Assembly (NCBI GenBank): GCA_963756895.1
Contig: CAVWPI010000004.1
Location: 558,001 to 622,000, forward strand
Length of the DNA: 64,000 bases
Direction: 5' to 3'
Origin: DASUAS01 sp963756895
Lineage (GTDB): Bacteria > Actinomycetota > Acidimicrobiia > IMCC26256 > DASPTH01
The position numbers and the translations under genes are program-made. Under the pieces are notes generated by a model, which was not told where the DNA came from, made no database searches, and saw nothing but the letters and a program-made list of their open reading frames with translations. Within the stretch, counting starts at the first letter, position 1, and every line of letters starts with the position of its first letter. Below are positions 26,864-34,889 of this stretch, piece by piece.

Positions 26864-28000
26864 ATGACCATGCCCCGCGCGCAGCGTCGCCTCGACGGGC
26901 GCCGTCGCCGGCGGGTGGCGGCCGCGGTCGGCGGCGCCGCGGTGGTGCTCGTGGTCGCACTGGTCGCCGGCGGCCTCGCGCTCTTCGGTGGTGGCGACGA
27001 CGACGGTCCGGCCTCCGTCGGGCGCACGATCCGCCCGGGCTCGACCACCACGTCGGGCGCACCCGCGACCACATCGCCCGCACCGACGAGCGCGCCTGCG
27101 GCCGTGACGGCCCCGGATCGGTCCGGCCAGACGCTCGAGGTCGACCGCCGCCACGCGGTGGGCACCCGCACGATCACGTTCGTCGACTCGTCGCGCACCA
27201 CGTCGGCCAACGGGTCGTTCGGCGGTGCGTCGACCCGCACGCTGCCCACCGAGTTCTGGTATCCGGCCGAGGGTGCGACGGGCAGTGGCGCGGTGGCCGA
27301 CGCCACCCCCGACCGGGACCACGGCCCGTACCCGCTGGTGCTGTTCGCGCACGGCTACGCGGTCACGCCCGACTTCTACGCCCCGCTGCTCGAGCGGTGG
27401 GCGGCCGCCGGCTACGTGGTCGCGGCGCCGGTGTTCCCGATCCTCAGCGGCTCCGACGGCGGCGCCAGCCACGTCGACTACGAGAAGACGTTCGGCGATG
27501 CGTCGTTCGTCATCACGCAGGTGCTCGCGCTGGGGAGCGGCGAGCCGCTCGCGGGCATGGTCGATCCCGATCGCATGGCGGCTGCCGGTCACTCCGACGG
27601 TGAGGTGGTGTCGTTCGGTGTCGGGTTTCTCGAGTGCTGCCGCGATCCGCGGGTGCGCTCGGTGCTCGCCATGGCGGGCGACCTGTCGAATGCCAACAAC
27701 CCGCACGTGCGCGACACCGGGACGCCGATCCTCCACGTCATGGAGACCGACGACGAGTACGACCCCTACCCGCACTCGATCCAGTGGGACCGCGACAACC
27801 TCACCGCGCCGCGCTGGATGGTGTCACTGTTCTCGAGTCACGTGCCGCCGTACACGCAGCCGGGTGATCCCGCGTTCGAGCTCACGAGCTCGATCACGGT
27901 GGCGTTCTTCGACGGCACCCTCAAGGGCCACCCCGAACGTCTCGACGACGTGACCAGCGAGGTCGCCGCCCAATCCGCGGTCGGATCGATCGAGCGCTGA
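26864..28000 (+). CDS. Membrane-anchored or exported alpha/beta hydrolase (PAF-acetylhydrolase/cutinase-like)
   Basis: A 378-residue protein. Residues 1-18 are basic, then a membrane helix at about 19-42 (VAAAVGGAAVVLVVALVAGGLALF) and a Thr/Ser/Pro linker to residue 85. The catalytic domain has LVLFAHGYAVTPDFYAPL (oxyanion), nucleophile elbow GHSDG with Ser244, and a likely His in SSHVPPYTQPG. It resembles the platelet-activating-factor acetylhydrolase and PET-hydrolase-like groups. It acts outside the membrane on esters. The next gene is convergent, with no gap. Confidence 0.8.
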   Translation: MTMPRAQRRLDGRRRRRVAAAVGGAAVVLVVALVAGGLALFGGGDDDGPASVGRTIRPGSTTTSGAPATTSPAPTSAPAAVTAPDRSGQTLEVDRRHAVGTRTITFVDSSRTTSANGSFGGASTRTLPTEFWYPAEGATGSGAVADATPDRDHGPYPLVLFAHGYAVTPDFYAPLLERWAAAGYVVAAPVFPILSGSDGGASHVDYEKTFGDASFVITQVLALGSGEPLAGMVDPDRMAAAGHSDGEVVSFGVGFLECCRDPRVRSVLAMAGDLSNANNPHVRDTGTPILHVMETDDEYDPYPHSIQWDRDNLTAPRWMVSLFSSHVPPYTQPGDPAFELTSSITVAFFDGTLKGHPERLDDVTSEVAAQSAVGSIER

Positions 28001-29443
28001 CTACCCCTCTTCGAGCAGTCGCTTGACCTCGCGGCGCAGGAGCTTGCCGGTCGCGGTCTGCGGGACCTCGTCGACGACCAGGATGTCCTCCGGCGTCTTG
28101 AGCGAGCCGATGCGCTCGCGCACCCACTCACGCACGTGGTCGAGATCGACCTCGTCGACGCCGCCGCGCAGCGAGATCATCGCCGCGATCTTCTCGCCGT
28201 ACTGCTCGTCGGCCAGACCGACCACTGCCGCCACGGAGATCGCGTCGTGCTGGAGGAGCGCGTCCTCGACCTCGGCCGGACCGATGTTCTCGCCGCCGCG
28301 GATGATGGTGTCGTCGGCGCGGCCCTCGCAGAACACGTAGCCCTCGATGTCGAGCCAGCCGCGGTCGCCCGTGTGGAGCCAACCGTCGGCGTCGACCTTC
28401 GAGTCGGTGCCCACGTACTTGCCGCCGACCTGGTCGCCCTTGATCAGGATCTCGCCGGGCTCGTCGGGGCCCAGGGTCTCGCCCGACGCGCCGACGATGC
28501 GGAACTCGATGCCCGGGACCGGTTGGCCGACCGATCCGAGTCGGGCGGTGAAGAGGGGTTCGTCGCTGTAGAGCGCGAGACGGTGGTCGTCGGGGCCGAG
28601 GATGGCGACGGTGCTGCTGGTCTCGGTGAGCCCGTACGCGTTGACGAAGTCGACTTCGGGGAACAGGACCAGCGCCCGCCGGAGGATCGACGGGTGCATC
28701 TTGGCGCCGCCGTACGACATGGCGCGCAGGGTGGGCACGCGCAGCGACTCGTCGGCCTCCATGGCCTCGACGATCTTGCCGAGCATGGTGGGGACGAGCA
28801 TGGCGTGGGTGACGCCCTCGTCGCGGGCCGTGACCAACCAGTCCTCGGCCGAGAAGCGCACCCCGGGCACCGGCACGATGCGGCGGCCCACGTAGGTGTT
28901 GGACAGCACCGCGGCGACGCCGGCGACGTGGAACGGCGGCACCACGACGATGGCCGCCTCGTCCTCGCCGGCCGACGCGAACTCGAGGGTGTTGAAGATG
29001 TACGCGAGGAGCTGGTCGTGCTCGAGGATCGCGGCCTTGGGCTCGGCCGACGTGCCGCTGGTGAAGAGGAGCACGGCCGGTGCGTCGGGGGCGTCGGGGA
29101 ACGAGCGGTCGCTGGTGCCCTTGTTGTCGAGCCAGTGCGGCGCCGCCACCACTGCGGGCTCGATGCGGCCGAGCAGGGCCTCGAGCTGCGCTTCGGGCAG
29201 GCGGTAGTTGAGCGGCGCGTAGCTCACCCCGGCCCAGGCGGCACCGAACAACGTGGCGGGCACGATGGGCGCGTTGGGCTCCATGAGGGCGAGGCGCTCG
29301 GCGCCGCTGCCGTCGACCCGCTCGGCGATGCCGCGGGCGGCGGCGCGCAGGCCCTCGTAGGAGAGGCCCTCGGCGCGGGTGCCGTACGCAAGGCGGTCCC
29401 CGAGGGCGTCGGCCGCCATCTCGAGGATCATGGCGATGTTCAC
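28001..29443 (-). CDS. AMP-forming acyl-CoA synthetase
   Basis: A 480-residue ANL-family enzyme from GTG 29443, with AGGGGGG upstream. Motifs: phosphate loop LLFTSGTSAEPKA, A5-type NAYGLTETS, A7 GWLHTGDRGWLD, A8 YVFCEGRADDTIIRGGENIGPAEVE, and the C-terminal Lys motif TGKLLRREVKR. It activates a carboxylic acid via acyl-AMP to acyl-CoA. Somewhat short for the family (usual 500-540), mostly in the N-terminal part. Two tiny zinc-ribbon genes lie upstream on the same strand. Confidence 0.92.
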   Translation of the reverse strand: MNIAMILEMAADALGDRLAYGTRAEGLSYEGLRAAARGIAERVDGSGAERLALMEPNAPIVPATLFGAAWAGVSYAPLNYRLPEAQLEALLGRIEPAVVAAPHWLDNKGTSDRSFPDAPDAPAVLLFTSGTSAEPKAAILEHDQLLAYIFNTLEFASAGEDEAAIVVVPPFHVAGVAAVLSNTYVGRRIVPVPGVRFSAEDWLVTARDEGVTHAMLVPTMLGKIVEAMEADESLRVPTLRAMSYGGAKMHPSILRRALVLFPEVDFVNAYGLTETSSTVAILGPDDHRLALYSDEPLFTARLGSVGQPVPGIEFRIVGASGETLGPDEPGEILIKGDQVGGKYVGTDSKVDADGWLHTGDRGWLDIEGYVFCEGRADDTIIRGGENIGPAEVEDALLQHDAISVAAVVGLADEQYGEKIAAMISLRGGVDEVDLDHVREWVRERIGSLKTPEDILVVDEVPQTATGKLLRREVKRLLEEG

Positions 29444-29495
29444 GAGTGCCCCCCTGGGCTCACGGTCCTGCTGGCCTCGATCGACCGGCTGGTGA

Positions 29496-29639
29496 TCAGT
29501 CGGAGGACGGGAGCGGCTTCGCCTGGGCGATCTCCATCGCCACGCCGTGACAGCTCAACTCGCCGTCGCCGGCCTTGGTCACGAGCACCGTGGCCTCGCA
29601 CTCGGCGCACGTGTAGCGCTTGCCCATCTGGTTCGGCAT
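29496..29639 (-). CDS. Desulforedoxin-like small zinc/iron protein, second of two (47 aa)
   Basis: A 47-residue protein from ATG 29639: MPNQMGKRYTCAECEATVLV, then ELSCHGVAMEIAQAKPLPSSD. The pattern CxxC followed by SCxG-x-x-M is that of desulforedoxin-like domains, which bind one metal through four Cys. Here the second pair is Cys-His rather than Cys-Cys, so the metal would be held by Cys3His or a different ion. It follows the similar upstream gene by 4 bp, in the same direction as the acyl-CoA synthetase. Confidence 0.72.
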   Translation of the reverse strand: MPNQMGKRYTCAECEATVLVTKAGDGELSCHGVAMEIAQAKPLPSSD

Positions 29640-29643
29640 CTCG

Positions 29644-29766
29644 TCACCCCTCGCGGGCGGCCATGGCCTGCCCGCAACACGACACCTCGCCGTCGGTGCC
29701 CTTCACCACGATGATCTCGGTCTCGCACTTCTCACAGCGCAAGCGACTTCCAGCTGCGGTCGACAT
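29644..29766 (-). CDS. Desulforedoxin-like small zinc/iron protein, first of two (40 aa)
   Basis: A 40-residue protein from ATG 29766: MSTAAGSRLRCEKCETEIIV, then GTDGEVSCCGQAMAAREG. It has the complete CxxC ... SCCG-x-x-M desulforedoxin pattern. The two neighbours share C-x-x-C-E-x-x-x-x-V and G-D/T-G-E-L/V-S-C, so they are paralogs. Redox or metal-carrier roles next to acyl-CoA synthetases are not established. The start is divergent from an alpha/beta hydrolase gene at 29832. Confidence 0.72.
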   Translation of the reverse strand: MSTAAGSRLRCEKCETEIIVVKGTDGEVSCCGQAMAAREG

Positions 29767-29831
29767 GCTGCGCAGGATACCCAACGCGTACGAAGGGTTG
29801 GCCAGTCGGAGGGAGGTAGCGTGCCCGGTCG

Positions 29832-30707
29832 ATGACCACCCCCGACACCTCCTGCCCGGAAGGGCCCCGACGGTGGGCGGTCGATCGCGACGGGCTCACC
29901 ATCGGCGCCCTCGACTGGGGTGGTGACGGCCCGCCGTTGGTCCTGCTCCACCCGAACGGGTTCTGCGCCGGGGTGTTCGACCCGTTGGCCCGGGCGCTCC
30001 GGGCCCAGCACCGGGTGCTGGGGCTCGACCTGCGGGGCCATGGCATCAGCGACGCCCCGACCCGGTTCGAGGACTGCGGGTTCGTGGCCGCCGCGGAAGA
30101 CGTGGTGGCCATGCTCGACCATCTCGATCTCGACGAGGTCGTGATCCTGGGCGAGTCGCTGGGCGGTGGTACCGGGATCCTGGTCGACCGCCTGCGGCCG
30201 GGCCTCGTACGCAAGCTGCTCCTGTGCGAAGCGATCGCCATGCCCGCGATCGACGGCCTCCCGGGCCAGGGCGGCGAGAACCACATGTCGGCAATGGCAC
30301 GGAAGCGGCGCGCGGTGTGGCCCGACCGTGACACCGTGCGCGAGTCGTACGGCAGCCGCCCTCCGATGAACGTGCTCGAGCCCGAGGCGCTGGCGGGCTA
30401 CGTGCGGTGGGGCTTCCGCGACCGTCCCGACGGTCAGGTGGAGCTCTCGTGCCCGCCCGAGGTGGAGGCGTGGTTCTTCGAGTGCGGGACGCGACCCGAC
30501 GGCGCGCCGGCGTCGTTCGACCATCTCGCGTCGTTGCACGCCGAGGTGACGATCGTGTGTGCCGACGGCACCGACCTGCCCGACGGCATGTTCGCCGCCC
30601 AGGCCGAGCGCGCCGGCGTCGACCTCGTGACCGTGCACGGCACGCACTTCTTCGTGCAGGAGAACACCGCGAGGGCCGCCGCCCTCGTCCGCGAACACCT
30701 GACTTGA
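29832..30707 (+). CDS. Alpha/beta hydrolase
   Basis: A 291-residue protein from ATG 29832, with TAGCGT 9 nt upstream. The fold is canonical: PPLVLLHPNGF (oxyanion), DLRGHGIS, nucleophile elbow GESLGGG with Ser109, and the catalytic His in GTHFFVQENTA near the C-terminus. It hydrolyses an ester, lactone or C-C bond of unknown type. A 39-nt hairpin lies in the gap between its stop and the convergent acyl-CoA synthetase stop. Confidence 0.85.
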   Translation: MTTPDTSCPEGPRRWAVDRDGLTIGALDWGGDGPPLVLLHPNGFCAGVFDPLARALRAQHRVLGLDLRGHGISDAPTRFEDCGFVAAAEDVVAMLDHLDLDEVVILGESLGGGTGILVDRLRPGLVRKLLLCEAIAMPAIDGLPGQGGENHMSAMARKRRAVWPDRDTVRESYGSRPPMNVLEPEALAGYVRWGFRDRPDGQVELSCPPEVEAWFFECGTRPDGAPASFDHLASLHAEVTIVCADGTDLPDGMFAAQAERAGVDLVTVHGTHFFVQENTARAAALVREHLT

Positions 30708-30713
30708 TCGTTT

Positions 30714-30752
30714 GGCGTCAGTAGTGCGCCGTAGTGGTGCACAGGTGACGCC
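30714..30752. repeat. 39-nt intergenic hairpin, copy 1 (pair flanking an acyl-CoA synthetase gene)
   Basis: GGCGTCA (30714-30720) pairs with TGACGCC (30746-30752), and GTGCGCC (30724-30730) pairs with GGTGCAC (30736-30742) around a GTAGT loop. The hairpin sits between two convergent stop codons. A second copy at 32376-32414 differs at two positions, one of which perfects the inner stem. There is no U-tract, so it is not a classic intrinsic terminator. Confidence 0.85.
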
Positions 30753-30758
30753 AGAAGG

Positions 30759-32357
30759 TCACTCGAGGGCGCGGCGGGCCCACTCGTAATCGAGCTTGCC
30801 CACGGTGTTGCGACCGACCTCGTCGGCGAACACGAACCGGCGGGGACGCTTGTACCCGGCGAGGCGCGCGCTCACCCAGTCACCGAGCGCGTCGGCGTCG
30901 GGCGGATCGCCGGTGGTGGCGACGACCGCGGCGACGACCTCGCCCCACTCGTCGTCGGGCACGCCGAGCACGACCGCGTCGGTGACGGCCGGGTGCTCCT
31001 TCAGCACCTCCTCGACCTCCTCGGGCCAGATCTTCTCGCCGCCCGAGTTGATGCAGTTGGAGCCGCGGCCGAGCAGCGTGAGCGTGCCGTCGACGTCGAG
31101 CGTGGCCTGGTCGCCGGGGATCGCGTACAGCGTGCCGTCGATCGTGCGGAACGTGGCCGCGGTGCGCGCCGGATCCTTGTAGTAGCTGGTCGCGCACGAC
31201 GTGTGCACTGCGAGCACACCGACGACGCCGGAACCCGGTTCGACCTGTTCGTCGCGATCGGCCGCCACGAGCAGCCGCGCGTTGGGACCGAGGCGGAAGC
31301 GCGCGGTCTCACCCTCGCCGGCCGCGGTGGTGAGCGCGACCCCGAAGCCCACCGCTTCGCTCGAGCCGAGCGAGTCGTAGACGTGCATCGTGCCGCGCGA
31401 GAGCAGGGCGTCCTTGAGCGGTGCACTCACCATCGCGCCCGAGTTGTGGATGCGTTGCAGGGACGAGAGGTCGTGCGGCGTGCCGCGCGCGTCGGCGACC
31501 TCGAGTGCGCGCGCGACGCGCCGCATGAGCACGTCACCCACGATCTCGAGCACGCTCGGCCGTTCGCGCTCGATGGTGGTGCAGATGGTGTCGCCGTCCG
31601 TGCGACCGCGTTCGAGCAGCACGATGGTGCCGCCCACTGCGAACGCGGTGTTGGCCTGGTGCACCGCGGTGGCATGGACGAGTGGTGTGGTGAGCAGCGA
31701 CACCAGGGGAGTGCCGCGGTCGCGCCAGCGGCGCACGTCGTCGATCAGCTGGTCGAGTGCCTCGGCCGGCGTCTCGCCCTGCAGCGCGTAGGCGGCGATC
31801 AGGCCGTACCCGAGCAACGTGCCCTGGTGCCAGAGCACGCCCTTCGGTAGGCCCGTGGTGCCGCCCGTGTACCAGAGGAGGAGGTCGTCGCCCGAGCGGG
31901 CGACGCGGTCGGACGGCCTGTGGGCGCGGATGAGCGCCTCGTGCTCCGAGGCCCCACCGTCGTCGTCGATCTCGACGGTGTGGCGCACGTTCGGCATGCG
32001 GTCGCGGGCGGCGTCGACGCGGTCGCGCAGCGATCGGTGGTACACGAGCACCTCGGCGTCGGCGTTGTCGACGAGCTGCACGAGCTCGTCGCCGAGGTAG
32101 CGGAAGTTGACGTTGGCGGGTACCGCCCGCAGCTTCGACAGCGCGAACAGCAGCTCCATGTACTCGGGGCAGTTGTGCAGGAACAGCGCCACCTTGGTGT
32201 CGTGGCCCACGCCGTACGCCGCCAGCGCGCTCGCCAACCGCGTGGCGCGGTCCTCGACCTCGCGGTAGGAGACCCGCCGCTCGCCCTGCACGACCGCCGG
32301 TGCGTCGGGGATGGCGTCGGCCACCCGCTCCCACACCGTGGCGAAGCTCTCGTACAC
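30759..32357 (-). CDS. AMP-forming acyl-CoA synthetase
   Basis: A 532-residue ANL enzyme from GTG 32357. Motifs: LLLWYTGGTTGLPKGVLWHQG (phosphate loop), HVYDSLGSSEAVGFG, INSGGEKIWPEEVEEVL and the catalytic Lys motif GRNTVGKLDYEWA. Full family length. The GTG lies 6 nt after a TAGAGT box (32364-32369), a leaderless start. Copies of the same 39-nt hairpin lie at both ends of the gene. It is paralogous to the shorter synthetase at 28001, but the sequences differ widely, so different substrates are likely. Confidence 0.92.
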   Translation of the reverse strand: MYESFATVWERVADAIPDAPAVVQGERRVSYREVEDRATRLASALAAYGVGHDTKVALFLHNCPEYMELLFALSKLRAVPANVNFRYLGDELVQLVDNADAEVLVYHRSLRDRVDAARDRMPNVRHTVEIDDDGGASEHEALIRAHRPSDRVARSGDDLLLWYTGGTTGLPKGVLWHQGTLLGYGLIAAYALQGETPAEALDQLIDDVRRWRDRGTPLVSLLTTPLVHATAVHQANTAFAVGGTIVLLERGRTDGDTICTTIERERPSVLEIVGDVLMRRVARALEVADARGTPHDLSSLQRIHNSGAMVSAPLKDALLSRGTMHVYDSLGSSEAVGFGVALTTAAGEGETARFRLGPNARLLVAADRDEQVEPGSGVVGVLAVHTSCATSYYKDPARTAATFRTIDGTLYAIPGDQATLDVDGTLTLLGRGSNCINSGGEKIWPEEVEEVLKEHPAVTDAVVLGVPDDEWGEVVAAVVATTGDPPDADALGDWVSARLAGYKRPRRFVFADEVGRNTVGKLDYEWARRALE

Positions 32358-32363
32358 GCGGCG

Positions 32364-32369
32364 ACTCTA
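32364..32369 (-). promoter_or_regulatory. Candidate -10 box of leaderless acyl-CoA synthetase gene
   Basis: TAGAGT on the minus strand is 6 nt upstream of the GTG at 32357. The hairpin at 32376-32414 begins just 7 bp further upstream, so it overlaps the expected -35 region of this promoter. Confidence 0.55.
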
Positions 32370-32375
32370 TGTTTT

Positions 32376-32414
32376 GGCGTCAGCAGTGCGCCGTAGTGGC
32401 GCACAGGTGACGCC
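32376..32414. repeat. 39-nt intergenic hairpin, copy 2 (perfect double stem)
   Basis: GGCGTCA (32376-32382) with TGACGCC (32408-32414), and GTGCGCC (32386-32392) with GGCGCAC (32398-32404) around GTAGT. Both seven-base stems are perfect. It lies between an acyl-CoA synthetase start and the end of an ABC permease gene on the same strand, so it cannot be only a convergent-gene terminator. Confidence 0.88.
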
Positions 32415-32427
32415 GAATGGGGGCGTG

Positions 32428-33270
32428 TTAGGCCGCGCCCATGCCGAGGAGGCGTTCGCGCGAGACCGCCTTGGACGTGCGCCACAACGCGAAGATCGCG
32501 CCACACCACGCGAGCCCGCCGATCACGAGCGCGACGCCCGTCCCCCGGAACAACGTGTTGCTCGACACGCCGTAGGCGATGACGATCAACGGCAGGGTCG
32601 CGAGCGCCGACGCCTGCTGCGCGGCCGCCGCGCTCGACACCCGGGCCGAGATGGCGAGGATCACCGCCAGCGCGAGCGCGATGAACGGGGGGAGGACCCA
32701 CAGCATGAGGATCCACCAGTTCGACGTCGGGAAGAACCACCCGCCGACCTTCGGGCCCACGATCAGGTTCACCACCAGCGAGTACAGGAGGAAGCCCATC
32801 GCGGCGGTGAAGTAGCCGGGGATGAGGCTCGCCATCAACTTACCGAGGTAGATCTGACGCTCGGTGGCGGGGGAGTGGGCGAGGAACTCGCCGCTCCCAC
32901 GTTCGCGCTCGCCGACGATCGTGTGCGCGCCCACCGCCGACGACACCGTGAGCGGCACGATGATCGCGAGCGGCGCGAACAGGTACACCGCCAGCGCGTA
33001 CGACGCGCTGGCCGGGCCCTTCTGGCCGTGCACGTTGGCCTGGAGGTCCTTGGGCAGGCTCCCGACGACGTCGCTCAGCTTCTTGGCCAGGTTGGCGTCC
33101 TTCACCGAGCCGAGGATGAGGAGCAGGAACGTCGGGATGATGACGAAGAACAGCAGCGCCACGATCATCAGCGGCAGCCAGAAGTCGCGCGCCTGCAGGA
33201 GCTGGCGCAGGTCGGTGCGGGCGATCACCCACGAGGGCCGCGGTTGGCGTCGCTTGGCTCGGCGGCTCAC
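32428..33270 (-). CDS. ABC-2 type exporter permease
   Basis: A 280-residue membrane protein from GTG 33270, overlapping the ATPase stop by 4 bp. It has about six helices (LMIVALLFFVIIPTFLLLILG, YALAVYLFAPLAIIVPLTVSSAVG, and a C-terminal group). VGERERGSGEFLAHSPATERQIYLGKLMASLIPGY is the conserved cytoplasmic coupling segment of the ABC-2/NatB family. It forms an exporter with the ATPase upstream. Substrate unknown. Confidence 0.87.
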   Translation of the reverse strand: MSRRAKRRQPRPSWVIARTDLRQLLQARDFWLPLMIVALLFFVIIPTFLLLILGSVKDANLAKKLSDVVGSLPKDLQANVHGQKGPASASYALAVYLFAPLAIIVPLTVSSAVGAHTIVGERERGSGEFLAHSPATERQIYLGKLMASLIPGYFTAAMGFLLYSLVVNLIVGPKVGGWFFPTSNWWILMLWVLPPFIALALAVILAISARVSSAAAAQQASALATLPLIVIAYGVSSNTLFRGTGVALVIGGLAWCGAIFALWRTSKAVSRERLLGMGAA

Positions 33271-34205
33271 TGGTGCTCCTGGCGGATCGCGAAGTAGAGC
33301 TGCTCGAGCGTGGGCGCTTGCGGCTCCACCCGCGTGAGGCGGGCGCCGGACGCAACGAGCGCGTCGACGAGGTCGGGGACGTCCGTCTCGTTCTCGAGCT
33401 CGACGGTGGCGACGCCGTTGCGGTGGTACCCGCGCACGAACGGCAGCGCCTGCGCGGTGTCGAGCAGCGACGGGTCGTCGGCGTCGACGACGACGCGCGG
33501 CGCGGGCCAGAACTGGCGGGTGAGGTCGCGGGGCGAACCGGAGATCATCGCCTGCCCGTGGTCCATCACGATCACCTGGTCGGCGAGCCCCTCGGCCTCG
33601 AGCAGGAGGTGCGTGCACATGAGGACGGTCTTGCCGCCTTCGGCCATCTCGTCGATGAGCCCGAGCACCGCCCGGGCCGACTCGGGGTCGAGGCCGGCGG
33701 TCGGCTCGTCGAGCAGCAGCAGGTCGGGTTCGTGGAGGACGGCCCGCGCCAGCGCGAGACGGGCGCGCATGCCGGTCGAGTAGCCGCCGACCTTCTGATC
33801 GAGCGCGTCGGAGATCTCGAAGCGACTCGCGGCCTCGGCGATGCGCGCGTCGATCAGGTGGGGGTCCACCTGGAACAGCGCGGCGGCGTAGGCGAGGTTG
33901 TCGGTGCCGGACAGGCGGTCGTAGAGCGCGGGCCGGGCCGGCACGACACCGCAGCGGCGACGGACCTCGATGCCCTGGTCGTCGTCGTTGGGATCGAGTC
34001 CGAGCGTGCGCACCGCGCCCGCGTGGGGGTGCAGCGCGCCGGTGACCAGACGCACGACGGTCGTCTTGCCCGCGCCGTTCGGCCCGAGCAGCACGGTGAC
34101 GGTGCCGCGCGGGACCTCGAAGGTCAGGTCGTCGACCGCGACCACGTTGCCGAACGAGCGTCGGACGCCCGCGAGCGCGACAGCAGGGCCGGTGTCCGGA
34201 GCCAT
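33267..34205 (-). CDS. ABC exporter ATP-binding protein
   Basis: A 312-residue ATPase from ATG 34205. Walker A GPNGAGKTT, signature YSTGMRARLALAR, Walker B LLLLDEPTAGLDPES and the switch His in MCTHLLLEAEGLADQ. The C-terminal extension is typical of drug/lipid or NatA-type exporters. The start is 75 bp from the tRNA-Cys gene on the other strand. It overlaps the permease gene by GTGA. Confidence 0.92.
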   Translation of the reverse strand: MAPDTGPAVALAGVRRSFGNVVAVDDLTFEVPRGTVTVLLGPNGAGKTTVVRLVTGALHPHAGAVRTLGLDPNDDDQGIEVRRRCGVVPARPALYDRLSGTDNLAYAAALFQVDPHLIDARIAEAASRFEISDALDQKVGGYSTGMRARLALARAVLHEPDLLLLDEPTAGLDPESARAVLGLIDEMAEGGKTVLMCTHLLLEAEGLADQVIVMDHGQAMISGSPRDLTRQFWPAPRVVVDADDPSLLDTAQALPFVRGYHRNGVATVELENETDVPDLVDALVASGARLTRVEPQAPTLEQLYFAIRQEHQ

Positions 34206-34279
34206 CCTGTTGTAACGGCGCGAGAGGCGAAGGGGTGAAGGGGTAACCTCGGCCTCCGCCGTGTGTCACACACGGTCCT

Positions 34280-34354
34280 GGCGGCGTAGCCGAGTGGCTC
34301 AGGCAAGGGTCTGCAAAACCCTCGACGCGGGTTCGATTCCCGCCGCCGCCTCCA
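34280..34354 (+). tRNA. tRNA-Cys (anticodon GCA)
   Basis: A 75-nt cloverleaf with genomically encoded CCA. The acceptor stem pairs GGCGGCG (34280-34286) with CGCCGCC (34344-34350), with discriminator U and CCA (34352-34354). The anticodon stem-loop is GGGTCTGCAAAACCC with anticodon GCA, and the T arm is GCGGGTTCGATTCCCGC. U73 is the known identity element for cysteinyl-tRNA synthetase. Confidence 0.95.
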
Positions 34355-34392
34355 ACCTCTGGCCGGTGGACAGGTCCCGCGGAAGGCGCCGG

Positions 34393-34599
34393 TCAGGGCA
34401 CTCTGGCGGTGCGGCGCCGGCGGCGGGCGTCGACGAGGATGCTCACGAGTCCGACGTTCAGGACGGCGGCCGCGGTGAACATCACGACGTACGCCGCCGT
34501 CACGGGCCAGGTGATCCCGCCGTGATCCGCGCCGGTGATGTTCCATGCCGTGCTCGACGACGACGTAGAACACGGGCATGAGCAGCAGCAGCGACGGCA
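34393..34599 (-). CDS. Small two-helix membrane protein, apparent frameshift
   Basis: From ATG 34599 the frame gives MPSLLLLMPVFYVVVEHGM, a membrane helix. A frame change near 34550 joins it to NITGADHGGITWPVTAAYVVMFTAAAVLNVGLVSILVDARRRRRTARVP, with a second helix and a basic C-terminus. About 68 residues when joined. The coherent hydrophobic pattern on both sides of the break supports a real gene with an indel error. I do not recognise a family. Confidence 0.4.
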   Translation of the reverse strand, partial: CRRCCCSCPCSTSSSSTAWNITGADHGGITWPVTAAYVVMFTAAAVLNVGLVSILVDARRRRRTARVP

Positions 34600-34889
34600 T
34601 GCACAGTGCGATCGTCGCAGGCGAAGACCCCGTCGGATATCCATCGTGGCTCGGATCGCTGGTCGCGACGATGCGAGGACGGCGACGCTCGCCACGTAGC
34701 CCCACCTCGACGACCGATCGCAGCCAGATCGTCTGCAGCTTCGTCACGCGCTCACCGCGGCGTTCCGTCGCGGGGCGTCAACGCCGAGCGACCCGAGGGA
34801 CGGCGACGAGAAAGCCGATCGACGTGAGGAGCCTCGCTCATCGTGATCACGTCGCTGGTGGTGCCCGACTGCGTCGAACGTGCTCCAAC
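34600..34889. other. Region without a gene I can support
   Basis: Short open frames run through this stretch on both strands, but none shows a hydrophobic pattern, a motif or a good start site. It may contain further N-terminal sequence of either neighbouring membrane protein hidden by frameshifts. I see no RNA structure or repeat. Confidence 0.4.

Noticed and set aside
28136..29926. Open frame of 596 codons on the plus strand
   Set aside because: Antisense to the acyl-CoA synthetase and the two desulforedoxin-like genes; no motif and low-complexity content.
30714..32414. Pair of 39-nt repeats considered as ends of an insertion sequence
   Set aside because: The copies are in the same orientation and each is itself a palindrome. 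The gene between encodes an acyl-CoA synthetase, not a transposase. No target duplication is evident.
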